Shown: positions 36,485 to 45,311 of the stretch, piece by piece | Numbering within the stretch: position 1 is the stretch's first letter | Layout: each line of letters begins with the position of its first letter | Position numbers and translations under genes: made by a program | Assembly: GCF_018343665.1 (NCBI RefSeq) | Contig: NZ_JAGYPM010000002.1 | Location: 310,001 to 374,000, forward strand | From: Cytobacillus citreus | GTDB taxonomy: Bacteria; Bacillota; Bacilli; Bacillales; Cytobacillaceae | Direction of reading: 5' to 3' | DNA: 64,000 bases | Notes under the pieces: model-generated | The model's database searches: none | What the model saw: only the letters and a program-made list of their open reading frames with translations | What the model was told of the DNA's origin: nothing

Positions 36485-37033
36485 TTAGTTTTTCCTCCTC
36501 ATAAGCAATAAGAAGCTCCCGATAACTATTAGGATTAAAACCACAATTACCGAAGGAATTACATATGAAGGTAATTTTTTTTGTTCAAATTTTTTGCTTT
36601 CCTCATTTGCTTTTTTATTTTCATCTTGTTTAGGCTGTTTTACTTGGTTTTGCTCCTGCTCAATTTGGGATTGTTTATCGGGAATTTGAACAGTAAAATG
36701 ATATTCCCCTTCGATTGGATGACCATCAGCACCAATAATATTCCATTCTACTTTATAACTTCCGTTTTCTAATGGATATTGTAAACTCCCAACTATTTTG
36801 TTGTTAGTTAAAGAGATATTTTCTATAGGTATCGATTCACCAATAGAGTTTTTTATTTGAAAAGTGCTACTTTGTTCTACTTTTGTTTCAAAGGTTAATG
36901 TGATCTCTTGAAGGTCCTCTTTAACGATTTCATTATCTTGAGGAGATGAACTCTCTAAGCCGGTATGTGCAAGACCATTGTTAATAAATGTTAAGAAAAA
37001 TAAAAAAGTAAATAACATTGATTTTCTGACCAT
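36485..37033 (-). CDS. CopC domain copper-binding protein
   Basis: An exported copper-binding protein of 182 residues. Signal peptide (about 1-22) cleaves before HTGLESSSPQ, so the mature N-terminus is His, the usual Cu(II) ligand of CopC; GADGHPIEGEYHF supplies the second conserved His region. A Lys/Glu/Gln-rich stalk and a C-terminal membrane helix (about 158-177) anchor it to the cell surface, replacing the soluble periplasmic form of Gram-negatives. I use ATG 37033 after TGGAGGTACTTT. It is divergent from the ArsR regulator. Confidence 0.87.
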   Translation of the reverse strand: MVRKSMLFTFLFFLTFINNGLAHTGLESSSPQDNEIVKEDLQEITLTFETKVEQSSTFQIKNSIGESIPIENISLTNNKIVGSLQYPLENGSYKVEWNIIGADGHPIEGEYHFTVQIPDKQSQIEQEQNQVKQPKQDENKKANEESKKFEQKKLPSYVIPSVIVVLILIVIGSFLLLMRRKN

Positions 37034-37132
37034 AAAGTACCTCCATTGTTTTACCTGTATTATGTAATCAAATGAATAAAGAAGCCTTAACATGATGCAA
37101 ATGAGTAAAACTTATTAATTTATTTTATTAAA

Positions 37133-37195
37133 TTGACACACATATTAGTGGTTGCTAATATGATGATATCAGAACATATTAGTAATGTCTAATAT
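37133..37195 (+). promoter_or_regulatory. Promoter with two ArsR-type operators
   Basis: TTGACA (37133-37138), 17-bp spacer and TAATAT (37156-37161). Two dyads of the same sequence, ATATTAG-N6-CTAATAT, lie at 37142-37161 and 37176-37195. The first covers the spacer and -10 box, as expected for repression by the metal sensor encoded just downstream. Confidence 0.8.
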
Positions 37196-37215
37196 GATTG
37201 GAGGTAAAGTTACCG

Positions 37216-37536
37216 ATGATAAAAACAGATGTTGATTTAATGGTAAAGTTTCTACGTGGATTTTCAGATAAAACAAGAATTCAAATTCTTGAATCAATTA
37301 AAGATCAAGAAAAAACTGTTTCGGAGATTGTAGAGGACCTTAATGGCAAGCAATCAAATATATCCCAACATTTAGCTTGTTTAAAAGGCTGTGGACTTAT
37401 TGTGGGCAGACAAGATGGTAAATTCATTAAATATAGCTTGCGAAACCAACAAGTAAGGGACTTACTAACAATGTTCCACACAGTGTTCGAAGAAGTGCAA
37501 ACGGATATAGCTTGCTGTGAGAATCATATCGAATAA
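37216..37536 (+). CDS. ArsR/SmtB family metal-sensing repressor
   Basis: A 106-residue winged-helix repressor. The recognition region reads SEIVEDLNGKQSNISQHLAC, with cysteines in LACLKGCGLI and a CC pair near the C-terminus (DIACCENH), suggesting thiol coordination of a soft metal such as Cd, Pb or Hg (related to CadC/CmtR). ATG 37216 follows GGAGGTAAAGTTACC; an in-frame TTG at 37198 is possible but lies on the ribosome site. It precedes the damaged cadA gene and probably controlled it. Confidence 0.87.
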   Translation: MIKTDVDLMVKFLRGFSDKTRIQILESIKDQEKTVSEIVEDLNGKQSNISQHLACLKGCGLIVGRQDGKFIKYSLRNQQVRDLLTMFHTVFEEVQTDIACCENHIE

Positions 37537-37550
37537 GGTGGTGAAATGCT

Positions 37551-38724
37551 CTGGCTGATAAATGTTGCAGTTCTAAAGATAAAGATGAAAATAAAAGTTG
37601 TTGCAGTGATACCTCAAAAACTTTTGAAAATTTTGTGGAAGTAAAGACTTCTTGCTGCAGCAGTGATTCCAATACTCTAGAAAAACCTAACCAGGCAAAA
37701 AGTTCTTGTTGCAGCAGCGATTCTATTACATTTGAAAAAACAGACAAGGCAAAAAGCTCCTGCTGTAGCAGCAAGGTTGAAGAACAATCAAAAGACATTC
37801 CTCTTTCACCAGCTACTTCTGAAGAAAAAGTTGTATATCGTGTACACGGAATGGATTGCCCAGCTTGTGCTGTTACAATTGAAAAAGGGTTAGGTGCTTT
37901 AAAAGGAATCAGAGATGTAAAAGTGAACTACAGTACAGCCAAACTACAGATGGTTGGAGATGTCGGTTCATTTGATCAAATTGAAAATCAAGTTCAAAAA
38001 CTTGGTTATGCGGTCGAATCATTGGAACAGAACAAAAATATGAGAACGTACAATATCGAAGGAATGGATTGTGGCAGTTGTGCTAAAAGTATCGAAAACC
38101 ATTTAAATACTTTGCCTTCAGTGCGAAATGTAAGTGTGAATTTTTCTACAGGAAAAATGAAGATTGATCACGATAATAGCGTTGAAGATATAGTCTCAGA
38201 AGTGGCTAAAATTGGTTATAAAGCGTTCTTGCTTACGAAGAGTGGGAAAACTACCGAAACGCCTAAAAATAAAGAAGGAAATGGTTTAATCATCTTTTCA
38301 GGGGCTTTAATAGCTCTAGGGTTTATTGGGTCATATAATGGTATCTCGCCGATAATGAGTAATATTTTGTACGCGATAGTAATCGTTTTAACTGGATATA
38401 AGCCTGTGAAGAGTGCTTACTATGCTTTAAAAAGCCGTTCACTTGATATGAATGTATTAATGTCGGCTGCGGCAATTGGTGCTGCATTAATTGGTGAATG
38501 GTTAGAGGGAGCAACCGTAGTTTGGTTATTTGCTTTGGGGATTGTTCTGCAAAATCGTTCAATCGAGAAGACAAGAAATTCTATTCGAAATTTAATGGAT
38601 TTAGCTCCACCAGAAGCGTGGGTGTTAAACGGCACTGAATTGGGGAAAAAGCCGGTTGAAGAGATTTCAGTTGGTCAAATAATCATTTTTAAATGCACTG
38701 CGCTTATTAAAAGTTAAAGGATAA
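37551..38724 (+). pseudogene. cadA: Heavy-metal P1B-type ATPase with internal deletion
   Basis: The N-terminal half of a CadA-like metal exporter. It has several CC-containing segments (KSSCCSS), two heavy-metal-associated domains with GMDCPAC and GMDCGSC, and the first membrane helices up to EISVGQIII near residue 380. The sequence then jumps to AATGCACTGCGC..., which in the next frame reads NALRLLKVKG and a stop at 38722, the usual C-terminus of such pumps. The phosphorylation (DKTGT) and nucleotide domains and the CPC helix are missing. In the original frame translation stops at 38717. The start is uncertain: CTG 37551 has GGTGGTGAA upstream, GTG 37635 is internal. It cannot pump metal. 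Confidence 0.88.
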
Positions 38725-38772
38725 GAAAATAATGAAACTTTACGTAAAAATATAACTAATCCCATTAATATA

Positions 38773-38804
38773 GCGATGCTAAAACGAGGCATCGCCCTTT
38801 TTTT
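38773..38804 (+). terminator. Terminator after the cadA remnant
   Basis: GCGATGC and GCATCGC pair around a 9-nt loop, followed by CC and eight T. Confidence 0.9.
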
Positions 38805-38840
38805 TACAAGGGAGGATTGTGAAGATTTGAGGTGTGAGAT

Positions 38841-39461
38841 TTGAATAATAAATGGAATAAGTTGATATATAAATTCTGGGCGCCTATTTATGATAGATTT
38901 TTTAACTCAAGGGGATTCCTTCAAGCGCGTAAACTGACATTTGAGGGAGTCAAATTTGAAAGTGGGTGTAAAATTTTATTCGTCGGTATTGGAACAGGTG
39001 CTGACTTAGAGCTAATCAATGATTCTGAGTTAGATATTACAGCCATTGATTTTTCACCAGATATGCTAGAGAAAGCAAAAGCGAAATTTAATACTTCATC
39101 CATTAGATTTATGGAAATGGATGCCCAAGAGATGAGCTTTGATAATAATTCATTTGATATGGTAATTGGAAGTTTAATTCTTTCAGTAGTTCCGGATGCG
39201 GAAAAATGTTTTCAGGAAATGGTGAGAGTTTTAAATCCTGGAGGTAAAATAATTATTTTTGACAAATTCGATTCAAGTGGAGATAGACTTTCCCTTCCAA
39301 AAAAGCTAGTAAGACCACTTATTAAAGTTTTAGGAACGGACATAGGGCTAAGTTTTGAAGAGATATTTATTAAACATAAAGAGAAGTTGAGTATTGAAGA
39401 AGATAAACCAGTAATGCTAAATGGAATGTATAGAAAAATTGTTGTTAATAAACTTAGTTAA
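38841..39461 (+). CDS. Class I SAM-dependent methyltransferase
   Basis: A 206-residue Rossmann-fold methyltransferase. SAM-binding motif I is KILFVGIGTGADLELI (about 46-61), the acidic motif II ITAIDFSPDML follows, and NPGGKIIIFDKF is the post-motif strand; similar proteins are annotated as phospholipid or ubiquinone/menaquinone-type methyltransferases. The substrate cannot be deduced. TTG start at 38841 with GAGGTGTGAG upstream. It lies at the right end of the metal islet; a link to metal or arsenic methylation is not supported by visible Cys motifs. Confidence 0.8.
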   Translation: MNNKWNKLIYKFWAPIYDRFFNSRGFLQARKLTFEGVKFESGCKILFVGIGTGADLELINDSELDITAIDFSPDMLEKAKAKFNTSSIRFMEMDAQEMSFDNNSFDMVIGSLILSVVPDAEKCFQEMVRVLNPGGKIIIFDKFDSSGDRLSLPKKLVRPLIKVLGTDIGLSFEEIFIKHKEKLSIEEDKPVMLNGMYRKIVVNKLS

Positions 39462-39511
39462 CTTGGAGTACACAAAGTGACTTTTTTCCATGCTGGCCAA
39501 AAAGGTAATAA

Positions 39512-39556
39512 AAAATCAGCCCCCAAGTCTTAAAGAAAAGACATTAAGAGGCTGAA
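39512..39556 (-). terminator. Terminator of ywqB-ywqA (reverse strand)
   Basis: Read on the reverse strand, TTCAGCC and GGCTGA enclose an inner GTCTT/AAGAC pair and are followed by TTTTTTA, 5 bp after the ywqA stop. Confidence 0.82.
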
Positions 39557-39560
39557 CTAA

Positions 39561-42383
39561 TCAAGATAAATTCACAAGATCCCGCAGCTCATCCGTTGAT
39601 AATTCAGTAATCCAGCTTTCACTTTGGATGATCTGATCATTGAGCGATTGCTTCTTTTCAAGCATGGCATCAATTTTTTCCTCAAGTGTGCCAGTGCTGA
39701 TGAATTTATGAACATGGACAAAGCGTTTTTGTCCGATACGGTACGCTCGGTCGGTGGCTTGGTTTTCAACAGCTGGATTCCACCAGCGATCATAGTGGAT
39801 GACATGATTAGCGGCTGTTAAATTCAATCCCGTACCCCCGGCTTTTAAGGATAAAAGAAAGATAGGAAATTCTTGATTTTGGAACCGGGTGATCATTTGA
39901 TCCCGTTCATTTTTTGGTACACTTCCGTTTAAAAATGGTACATCCTGTCCAAATTTCTTTTTAATCGTCTGCCGGATGATATTTCCCATCTCAATATATT
40001 GGGTAAAAATCAGACAGCTTTCACCTTGATCAAGAACAGAGTCGATAAGCTCGCAAAGCTTTTCAAGCTTAGCAGACCTTACAATATTGTTCGTTGGCTT
40101 CTCTTCCTTTAAATAGAGAGCAGGGTGGTTACAAAGCTGCTTCAAACGGGTCAGCATTTGCAGAATTAAGCCCTTACGCTCAAAAGCGGAAAGTTTTTCA
40201 ATCTGCTCAAACGTATCCTTCACAAGCTGCTCATAAAGGGAAGCTTGTTCTGCTGTTAATGGGCAGTACTCCTTTTGCTCGAGCTTGTCTGGGAGATTGA
40301 GCGCGACTTCTTCGTCCTTTTTCGTGCGGCGCAGGAGGAAAGGGCGAATAAAGGCTTGAAGCTGCTTAACCCTTTCTTTATCATCATCCTTTTCAATCGG
40401 CAGGACGAACCCCTTTTGAAATTGGCCCATGCTGCCAAGATAACCATGGTTTGTAAAATCAAAAATCGACCAAAGCTCCGATAGTCGGTTTTCCATTGGT
40501 GTTCCAGTTAGGGCGATATGGTGCTTTCCCTTCAATTTCCGGACAGCCTTTGACTGCTTCGTTTGCGCATTTTTTATATTTTGTGCTTCGTCAATGCTGA
40601 TGGAGCTCCATTCGATGCCCTCGAAATGCTCCGCATCCAAGTGGGTAAGTCCGAATGAAGTAAGGACAACATCACTAGCTGTTACCTTTTCTGAAAACTC
40701 ATCACCTTTAGAACGATTTCCTCCGTAATGGAGATACACATTTAGATCGGGAGCAAACCGCTCAATTTCCTTTTGCCAATTGCCTAGAACAGAGGTTGGA
40801 CAAATGATAAGAGCGGGGCCACCGTCTTTCTCCAGCTCTTTCACTTTTAAAAGATAACTTAAGAGCTGAATCGTTTTCCCAAGTCCCATATCATCTGCCA
40901 AGCAAGCCCCGAATCCGTACCGACGCAAAAATAACATCCAGCTCATACCAAGTTGTTGATATGGGCGCAGTTCACCTTGAAATGTGTCGGGAACCTCTAC
41001 AAGAGGGATGTCCTTTGTATCTCGGAGCTGCTTCACCATTTGCTTCCACCCGCGGTTCAGTTCAATTTGAATGCGGGCAAACGCCTTCGGATTCTCTAGT
41101 TCATCTTCAGAGGAAGCTTCCTCTGAAAGAAGCTCTTGTTCGATTAAATCGCGGACATGAAGTCCTTCTTTTTCAGCCTTTTTCATTAAATCTTGAATTT
41201 GGCGAACGAAGGCTGGATCAAGCTTAATCCATCTGCCGCGAATGTAGACGAGCCGTCTTTTTTCTTCGACCATGCTGCGGAACTCATCCTCTGATAAATC
41301 CACGTCGTTCATGGATATTCGCCAGTCATAATCAAGCATTGCCTGCAGCCCGACGAAGGACGGACGATGGCTTGCGGATTGCCCTTTTACACGTGCCTTC
41401 ACCTTTAAGCTGGCGTTTTTCATAGCCTGCCACCAGGAAGGCAGCAATATTTCCACTCCGAGAGAGAGAAGGGTTTCACTTGCTTCTGTCAAAAAGGTCC
41501 ATGCTTCATCCTCCGTCAGACGAGTGGCAATTCCCTTATCTCCAGCAAGCCAAGGAAAAACATTGATCCATCTCTGCTGTTCCTTCAAAATGATTTCATC
41601 ATATTTCTTCCAACCGCGAGGATAATTAGCAAAATCATTCACATCAATGAGCACATCAGGCTGCTTTTTCCCACGAAGGAAGATGCCGAGATCCCATAAA
41701 CCGTCCAAATCTGCAGGCTCTTCCAATTTAAGGCCGATCGTAAAAGGGACTTCACTTTCCTTAAGTCCGATCCATTCCTGAAAGCTTTCCTCATCGAAGT
41801 ATGCTGCAAGATCACGAGGTGAGAGCTGTTCATTCCGTAAAGTGTTTAATTTACTGCTTAATTCCTTTTTCAACATGCTGTTTCGGAGGAAAAAGCTGTC
41901 GAGTGCATGATGAAACCACTCGTGAATAAAGTCTTTTACTGACGTGTCTCCAATCGTTTGCTCCCAAAAGGAAGAATTGAATTCATAAATGACACTGTCA
42001 GGCAATGCCCAGCGAAATTGCCCATTCTCCCATGCTGAAAAGTCTGGAATCCATTCCTTTTCCATGATCGCCTCGTAAATGGGAAGGGAGGAGGCTAAAC
42101 ACACCTGCGCCAATTCATCCCAATCCCAATCGATAAGCTGGTTGAATCGTTCTTTTGCAAGCAAGGTGACAAGCTGCCAGCCGTTAAGAGGGATCTCTAT
42201 TCTTTCCACAGATTTATCTGTATGAAAAAGAGTTCCGAAGAAGCTTTCCTCATGGTAGTGGAAAAGAAGCTTGCTCCAGAAATCCGTATTTAAATAATCC
42301 CCTTCCTCATCAACGGCAGAGATGCAATAAAGATCAGAATGTATATGTCGTATGTTAATTTTTATATACCTAGTATCAAGCAT
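39561..42383 (-). CDS. ywqA: SNF2-family helicase-like ATPase YwqA
   Basis: A 940-residue Swi2/Snf2 ATPase. The N-terminal 440 residues are the bacterial SNF2-associated region. Motor motifs are Walker A ADDMGLGKTIQ near residue 497, DEAQ box SIDEAQNIKN near 597, LTGTPMENRLSELWS (motif III), and the C-terminal lobe SLKAGGTGLNLTAANHVIHY with RAYRIGQ. Such proteins translocate on double-stranded DNA or displace bound proteins. It overlaps the upstream SWIM gene (ATGCTTGA), so the two are translationally coupled as ywqB-ywqA in B. subtilis. The precise role is unknown; links to DNA repair are inference. Confidence 0.93.
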   Translation of the reverse strand: MLDTRYIKINIRHIHSDLYCISAVDEEGDYLNTDFWSKLLFHYHEESFFGTLFHTDKSVERIEIPLNGWQLVTLLAKERFNQLIDWDWDELAQVCLASSLPIYEAIMEKEWIPDFSAWENGQFRWALPDSVIYEFNSSFWEQTIGDTSVKDFIHEWFHHALDSFFLRNSMLKKELSSKLNTLRNEQLSPRDLAAYFDEESFQEWIGLKESEVPFTIGLKLEEPADLDGLWDLGIFLRGKKQPDVLIDVNDFANYPRGWKKYDEIILKEQQRWINVFPWLAGDKGIATRLTEDEAWTFLTEASETLLSLGVEILLPSWWQAMKNASLKVKARVKGQSASHRPSFVGLQAMLDYDWRISMNDVDLSEDEFRSMVEEKRRLVYIRGRWIKLDPAFVRQIQDLMKKAEKEGLHVRDLIEQELLSEEASSEDELENPKAFARIQIELNRGWKQMVKQLRDTKDIPLVEVPDTFQGELRPYQQLGMSWMLFLRRYGFGACLADDMGLGKTIQLLSYLLKVKELEKDGGPALIICPTSVLGNWQKEIERFAPDLNVYLHYGGNRSKGDEFSEKVTASDVVLTSFGLTHLDAEHFEGIEWSSISIDEAQNIKNAQTKQSKAVRKLKGKHHIALTGTPMENRLSELWSIFDFTNHGYLGSMGQFQKGFVLPIEKDDDKERVKQLQAFIRPFLLRRTKKDEEVALNLPDKLEQKEYCPLTAEQASLYEQLVKDTFEQIEKLSAFERKGLILQMLTRLKQLCNHPALYLKEEKPTNNIVRSAKLEKLCELIDSVLDQGESCLIFTQYIEMGNIIRQTIKKKFGQDVPFLNGSVPKNERDQMITRFQNQEFPIFLLSLKAGGTGLNLTAANHVIHYDRWWNPAVENQATDRAYRIGQKRFVHVHKFISTGTLEEKIDAMLEKKQSLNDQIIQSESWITELSTDELRDLVNLS

Positions 42384-43992
42384 CGATCAGCTTTCCCCTT
42401 TTACATTCTTCCTGGAAGGCGCGAAGCCGCTTTGTTTTTTCCAGCAAGGCTTCTAAGAAAAACTCCCAGTCCTGTTGTCGTTTCAGCTTTTTATATAAAG
42501 TGCGGAGCTTTTTCAGTTTCCGAACCGCCTCACGGTAATGATCTCTGCCTTTATGAGTAATATGGCTGTGAATGGAATGATGGTAGAGCGGCAGCAGCAG
42601 TGTAGGCTCTCTTTTTTCGATTGCTTTAATGCGATCATTCGACAGCATATCAATATCATGGTTCATAAAGGCCTGCAAATCAGTCCACTTATCAAAGTCT
42701 TCATTTTCGAAAAGAATATATTCATATTCACTAAAGCTATATGGAAGCGTCTCAATGAGTGCTTTTTCAAATAATTCCTGTCTGCCCGTTTCTAAACAAT
42801 ACGGCTTGATGGAACGAATGACTAGATCCGTGTAGTTTCTCTTTGCATAATAGTCATCCGTAACGCCAAGATATTCACGTAGTTTTTTTATAAATTCCTC
42901 CACGAATGGCCCTAATCGCTTCCATTCCCTTTGGCTAGTAAATAGTTCAATCCAATAAAGAAAATAAGGCGTCATCCACTTATCAGGGAGAGCCAAATGT
43001 TCAAGAGCGATTTCATCTTCACCTAGAAGGATATGCAGATGTAGAATGCCCACTGAAACGGGATCATTTTTATTCTCTACTGCACGAAGCTTTTCGATCT
43101 CTGCTGTACACCAAGCCTTTTTTTTGAAAAATTTTGTCCATAAAAACCGATACAATTGAGTTCGTTCGTATTCAAGTGCAAAGTCAACTGTCAGCAAGTC
43201 GGACGAATCCTCTTTCAATTTCTCAATAAATTCATCAAAGGCAAAGGGGAGAGAGTGGACAGATAGCTTATTCATCAATTCAACGGTATCCTGCATCAAA
43301 TCCTGAAAGAGGTGAATGTAGTAGCGATTGATCATATCCCCTGAATGCTCAAGTTCTATGCTTAATTCCATCAATTTTTTAAACGAAAAAAAGGAGGCAA
43401 CTAGCTGATAAAGGAGCTTCCATTCCTGCTCGAAGGGTGTATTCGCTTTCCAGCGCCTTGTGTATACATGATAGAGCTCAGGAATGATGTAAGGCTTTGG
43501 CACTCCGTTTCCTGTCATAATGGTGTCAAAGCTTTCATTAAAAGCTGCAATCCATCGATCATAATCTGGCTTTTGCCGGCCTGCTGTCTTTAATAAATCT
43601 TTGGCTCTTTGCATTCCTAATTGTTTAGCGACCTTCTTCTCCTTCAATGGCTGTCTCCATTCTTCTACCCACATAGTCACGCTTTTAGTATGTGAAAGGA
43701 TCTGGAAAAACACGGCAAGCTGATGACGGCAAAATCCCTCTGCTGGACACGAGCATTCACTTAATTGGATGAAATCAAGATTTAGCTGAACCTTTGCAGG
43801 TGTTACGTCCTGAACAACGGCCGTAATCTTGACTCCGTCAAACCGCACTTGAGAAACAAGCCGCTGCCGAAAAAGCAGCAGTCCCTTCTGTACAAGCCGC
43901 TCATCCTCCTCCATATCCGCACGTAATAACCCCATCAACTCCTTCGCCGCAAACTCCAATGGCTCAAGAAACCGCTCCGGGATCGTAGACAT
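42376..43992 (-). CDS. ywqB: SWIM zinc-finger protein YwqB
   Basis: A 538-residue cytoplasmic protein with a SWIM zinc finger CxCx5CxH: SECSCPAEGFCRH with Cys80, Cys82, Cys88 and His90. The rest is helical without other motifs. SWIM domains mediate DNA or protein binding, and in many bacteria a SWIM protein is encoded next to an SNF2 ATPase, as here, suggesting a shared complex. I use ATG 43992 (MSTIPERFLEPLEF) after AAAGGAGG with 7-bp spacing. Confidence 0.9.
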   Translation of the reverse strand: MSTIPERFLEPLEFAAKELMGLLRADMEEDERLVQKGLLLFRQRLVSQVRFDGVKITAVVQDVTPAKVQLNLDFIQLSECSCPAEGFCRHQLAVFFQILSHTKSVTMWVEEWRQPLKEKKVAKQLGMQRAKDLLKTAGRQKPDYDRWIAAFNESFDTIMTGNGVPKPYIIPELYHVYTRRWKANTPFEQEWKLLYQLVASFFSFKKLMELSIELEHSGDMINRYYIHLFQDLMQDTVELMNKLSVHSLPFAFDEFIEKLKEDSSDLLTVDFALEYERTQLYRFLWTKFFKKKAWCTAEIEKLRAVENKNDPVSVGILHLHILLGEDEIALEHLALPDKWMTPYFLYWIELFTSQREWKRLGPFVEEFIKKLREYLGVTDDYYAKRNYTDLVIRSIKPYCLETGRQELFEKALIETLPYSFSEYEYILFENEDFDKWTDLQAFMNHDIDMLSNDRIKAIEKREPTLLLPLYHHSIHSHITHKGRDHYREAVRKLKKLRTLYKKLKRQQDWEFFLEALLEKTKRLRAFQEECKRGKLIDA

Positions 43993-44113
43993 AGAAAGAC
44001 CTCCTTTTACACGAGACAATAAGAATAAGAATAATTATAACATAAACGGGGGGCAGAGAAGAGTGCCTGTCACCTTAGTGCCGTGAATGGATGAGGAAAG
44101 ATAATAAAAATAA

Positions 44114-44156
44114 AAAAGAGACCGGATGCAATAACAGCTTTGCATCGGCCTCTTTA
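44114..44156. terminator. Bidirectional hairpin upstream of ywqB
   Basis: AAAGAGACCGGATGCAA and TTTGCATCGGCCTCTTT form a long stem flanked by A and T runs, between ywqB and the 408-bp repeat. Confidence 0.75.
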
Positions 44157-44167
44157 TCATATTGTCT

Positions 44168-44575
44168 AGCTCCAGCGCCTACCCCCGACGTACAGGACGT
44201 ACTGGTGTCGACAATGCGACAGGACAAGGAAAGCTACGTCAGCGACACATCGCACGACCAAAAGAGAAGCTTTTGGGAGGACGTCGTGCTTTTGTCGACC
44301 TCGAGGTCACAAGCTTGTCTAGTTACGGCTCCTAGGGACTCGCGTCATAAGCCGATCCCTTCCAGAAGACAAAGAACGTCTTCTTACAGGGCTCGTCTTA
44401 TGCAGTCGTCCCTAAACAGTCGCCTTCACATTTCGATCAATCCTCCCAGAAAGGTAAAGAACACCTTTCCGTGAGGCTCGACTTGTGCTTGTCGGGGTGG
44501 ACACTAAGGAAAGCTCCTTAGAATAATCACCGCAGGAACAATCGGCTTTTGGATTGTTCCGAAGGCACTTACGCT
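44168..44575. repeat. 408-bp dispersed repeat, copy B
   Basis: Aligns end to end with 15642-16049 in the same orientation. The last 50 bp form a hairpin GGAACAATC/GATTGTTCC. It ends 6 bp before the DUF2922 stop codon. Confidence 0.9.
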
Positions 44576-44581
44576 TTTCTT

Positions 44582-44800
44582 TTAAACAAGTTCGTATTCA
44601 GTTACATTGCGCTCAATGACACGAGCATCCTTAGCGGAAGCAAAACTGCCGTTAGTCGTTTGGAAAATATCGGCAGTAACGATTTGGTCCATTGCCAGTT
44701 TAACAGCAGCTGGATCAATCGGTTCTTTTGGATTATCGATGGAAATTCGTGATAATTTCCCCTTATCCGTTAAAAACGTCAATTCTAATGATTTTGCCAT
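44582..44800 (-). CDS. DUF2922 family protein
   Basis: A 72-residue soluble protein (MAKSLELTFLTDKGKLSRIS, then AVKLAMDQIVTADIF) matching DUF2922, a small Firmicutes family of unknown function. Start ATG 44800 after AAAGGAGG with 9-bp spacing. It is usually found, as here, next to a DUF1659 gene on the same strand. The usual third partner, a YvrJ-like membrane peptide, was not seen; the downstream side is occupied by the 408-bp repeat, which may have replaced it (inference). Confidence 0.8.
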   Translation of the reverse strand: MAKSLELTFLTDKGKLSRISIDNPKEPIDPAAVKLAMDQIVTADIFQTTNGSFASAKDARVIERNVTEYELV

Positions 44801-44879
44801 GAGATTCAACCTCCTTTTTTATATTGTATTGAACATTGCATATAAGCTGAGCTGGAGCTGGTTAATTCCAGCCATTTGA

Positions 44880-45098
44880 TTATCCAACAATATCAAAGCT
44901 GTCATTTCGTACCACTGATGCTAAAGGGTCATTGCTGAGAGCAGCAATTGCCTGAGCCACTTGTTGAAGCTGATCTGCAGTAGCTGAGCTTTTCACATTC
45001 CCGAATGTTTTTGTTTTGAATACCGGCTCGCCTTTATCATTTAAACCTGTTTCAAAGCTTAAACGAAGCTTCGTATCCATAATCATTGCCTGTGCCAT
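44880..45098 (-). CDS. DUF1659 family protein
   Basis: A 72-residue protein (MAQAMIMDTKLRLSFETG, ending SVVRNDSFDIVG) matching DUF1659, typically paired with DUF2922. Start ATG 45098 after GAAAGGAGG with 9-bp spacing; other in-frame starts upstream lack spacing. The 79-bp gap to the DUF2922 gene contains a small GCTGG/CCAGC hairpin. No function is known. Confidence 0.8.
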   Translation of the reverse strand: MAQAMIMDTKLRLSFETGLNDKGEPVFKTKTFGNVKSSATADQLQQVAQAIAALSNDPLASVVRNDSFDIVG

Positions 45099-45275
45099 GT
45101 TCATCCACCTCCTTTCACCCTCTATATATATTGGAAGAAGGGAAAAGGACATGTTGGATGCAGAAATTTTGAGGAGCGCCTTACGAATAATCTTGTTTCA
45201 CATGAGGATTTATTTGAAGAGGAGCGGGGGATTTGCCGTCACATATGGCAAACACGATAAGAAATTGCACAAAAA

Positions 45276-45308
45276 AAGCGGGTGAATGTGTAATCACCCG
45301 CTTTTTCT
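45276..45308. terminator. Bidirectional terminator
   Basis: AAAGCGGGTGA and TCACCCGCTTT around an 8-nt loop, with A on one side and T on the other. On the reverse strand it closes the pro-peptide gene, 4 bp after its stop. Confidence 0.9.
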
Positions 45309-45311
45309 TAA

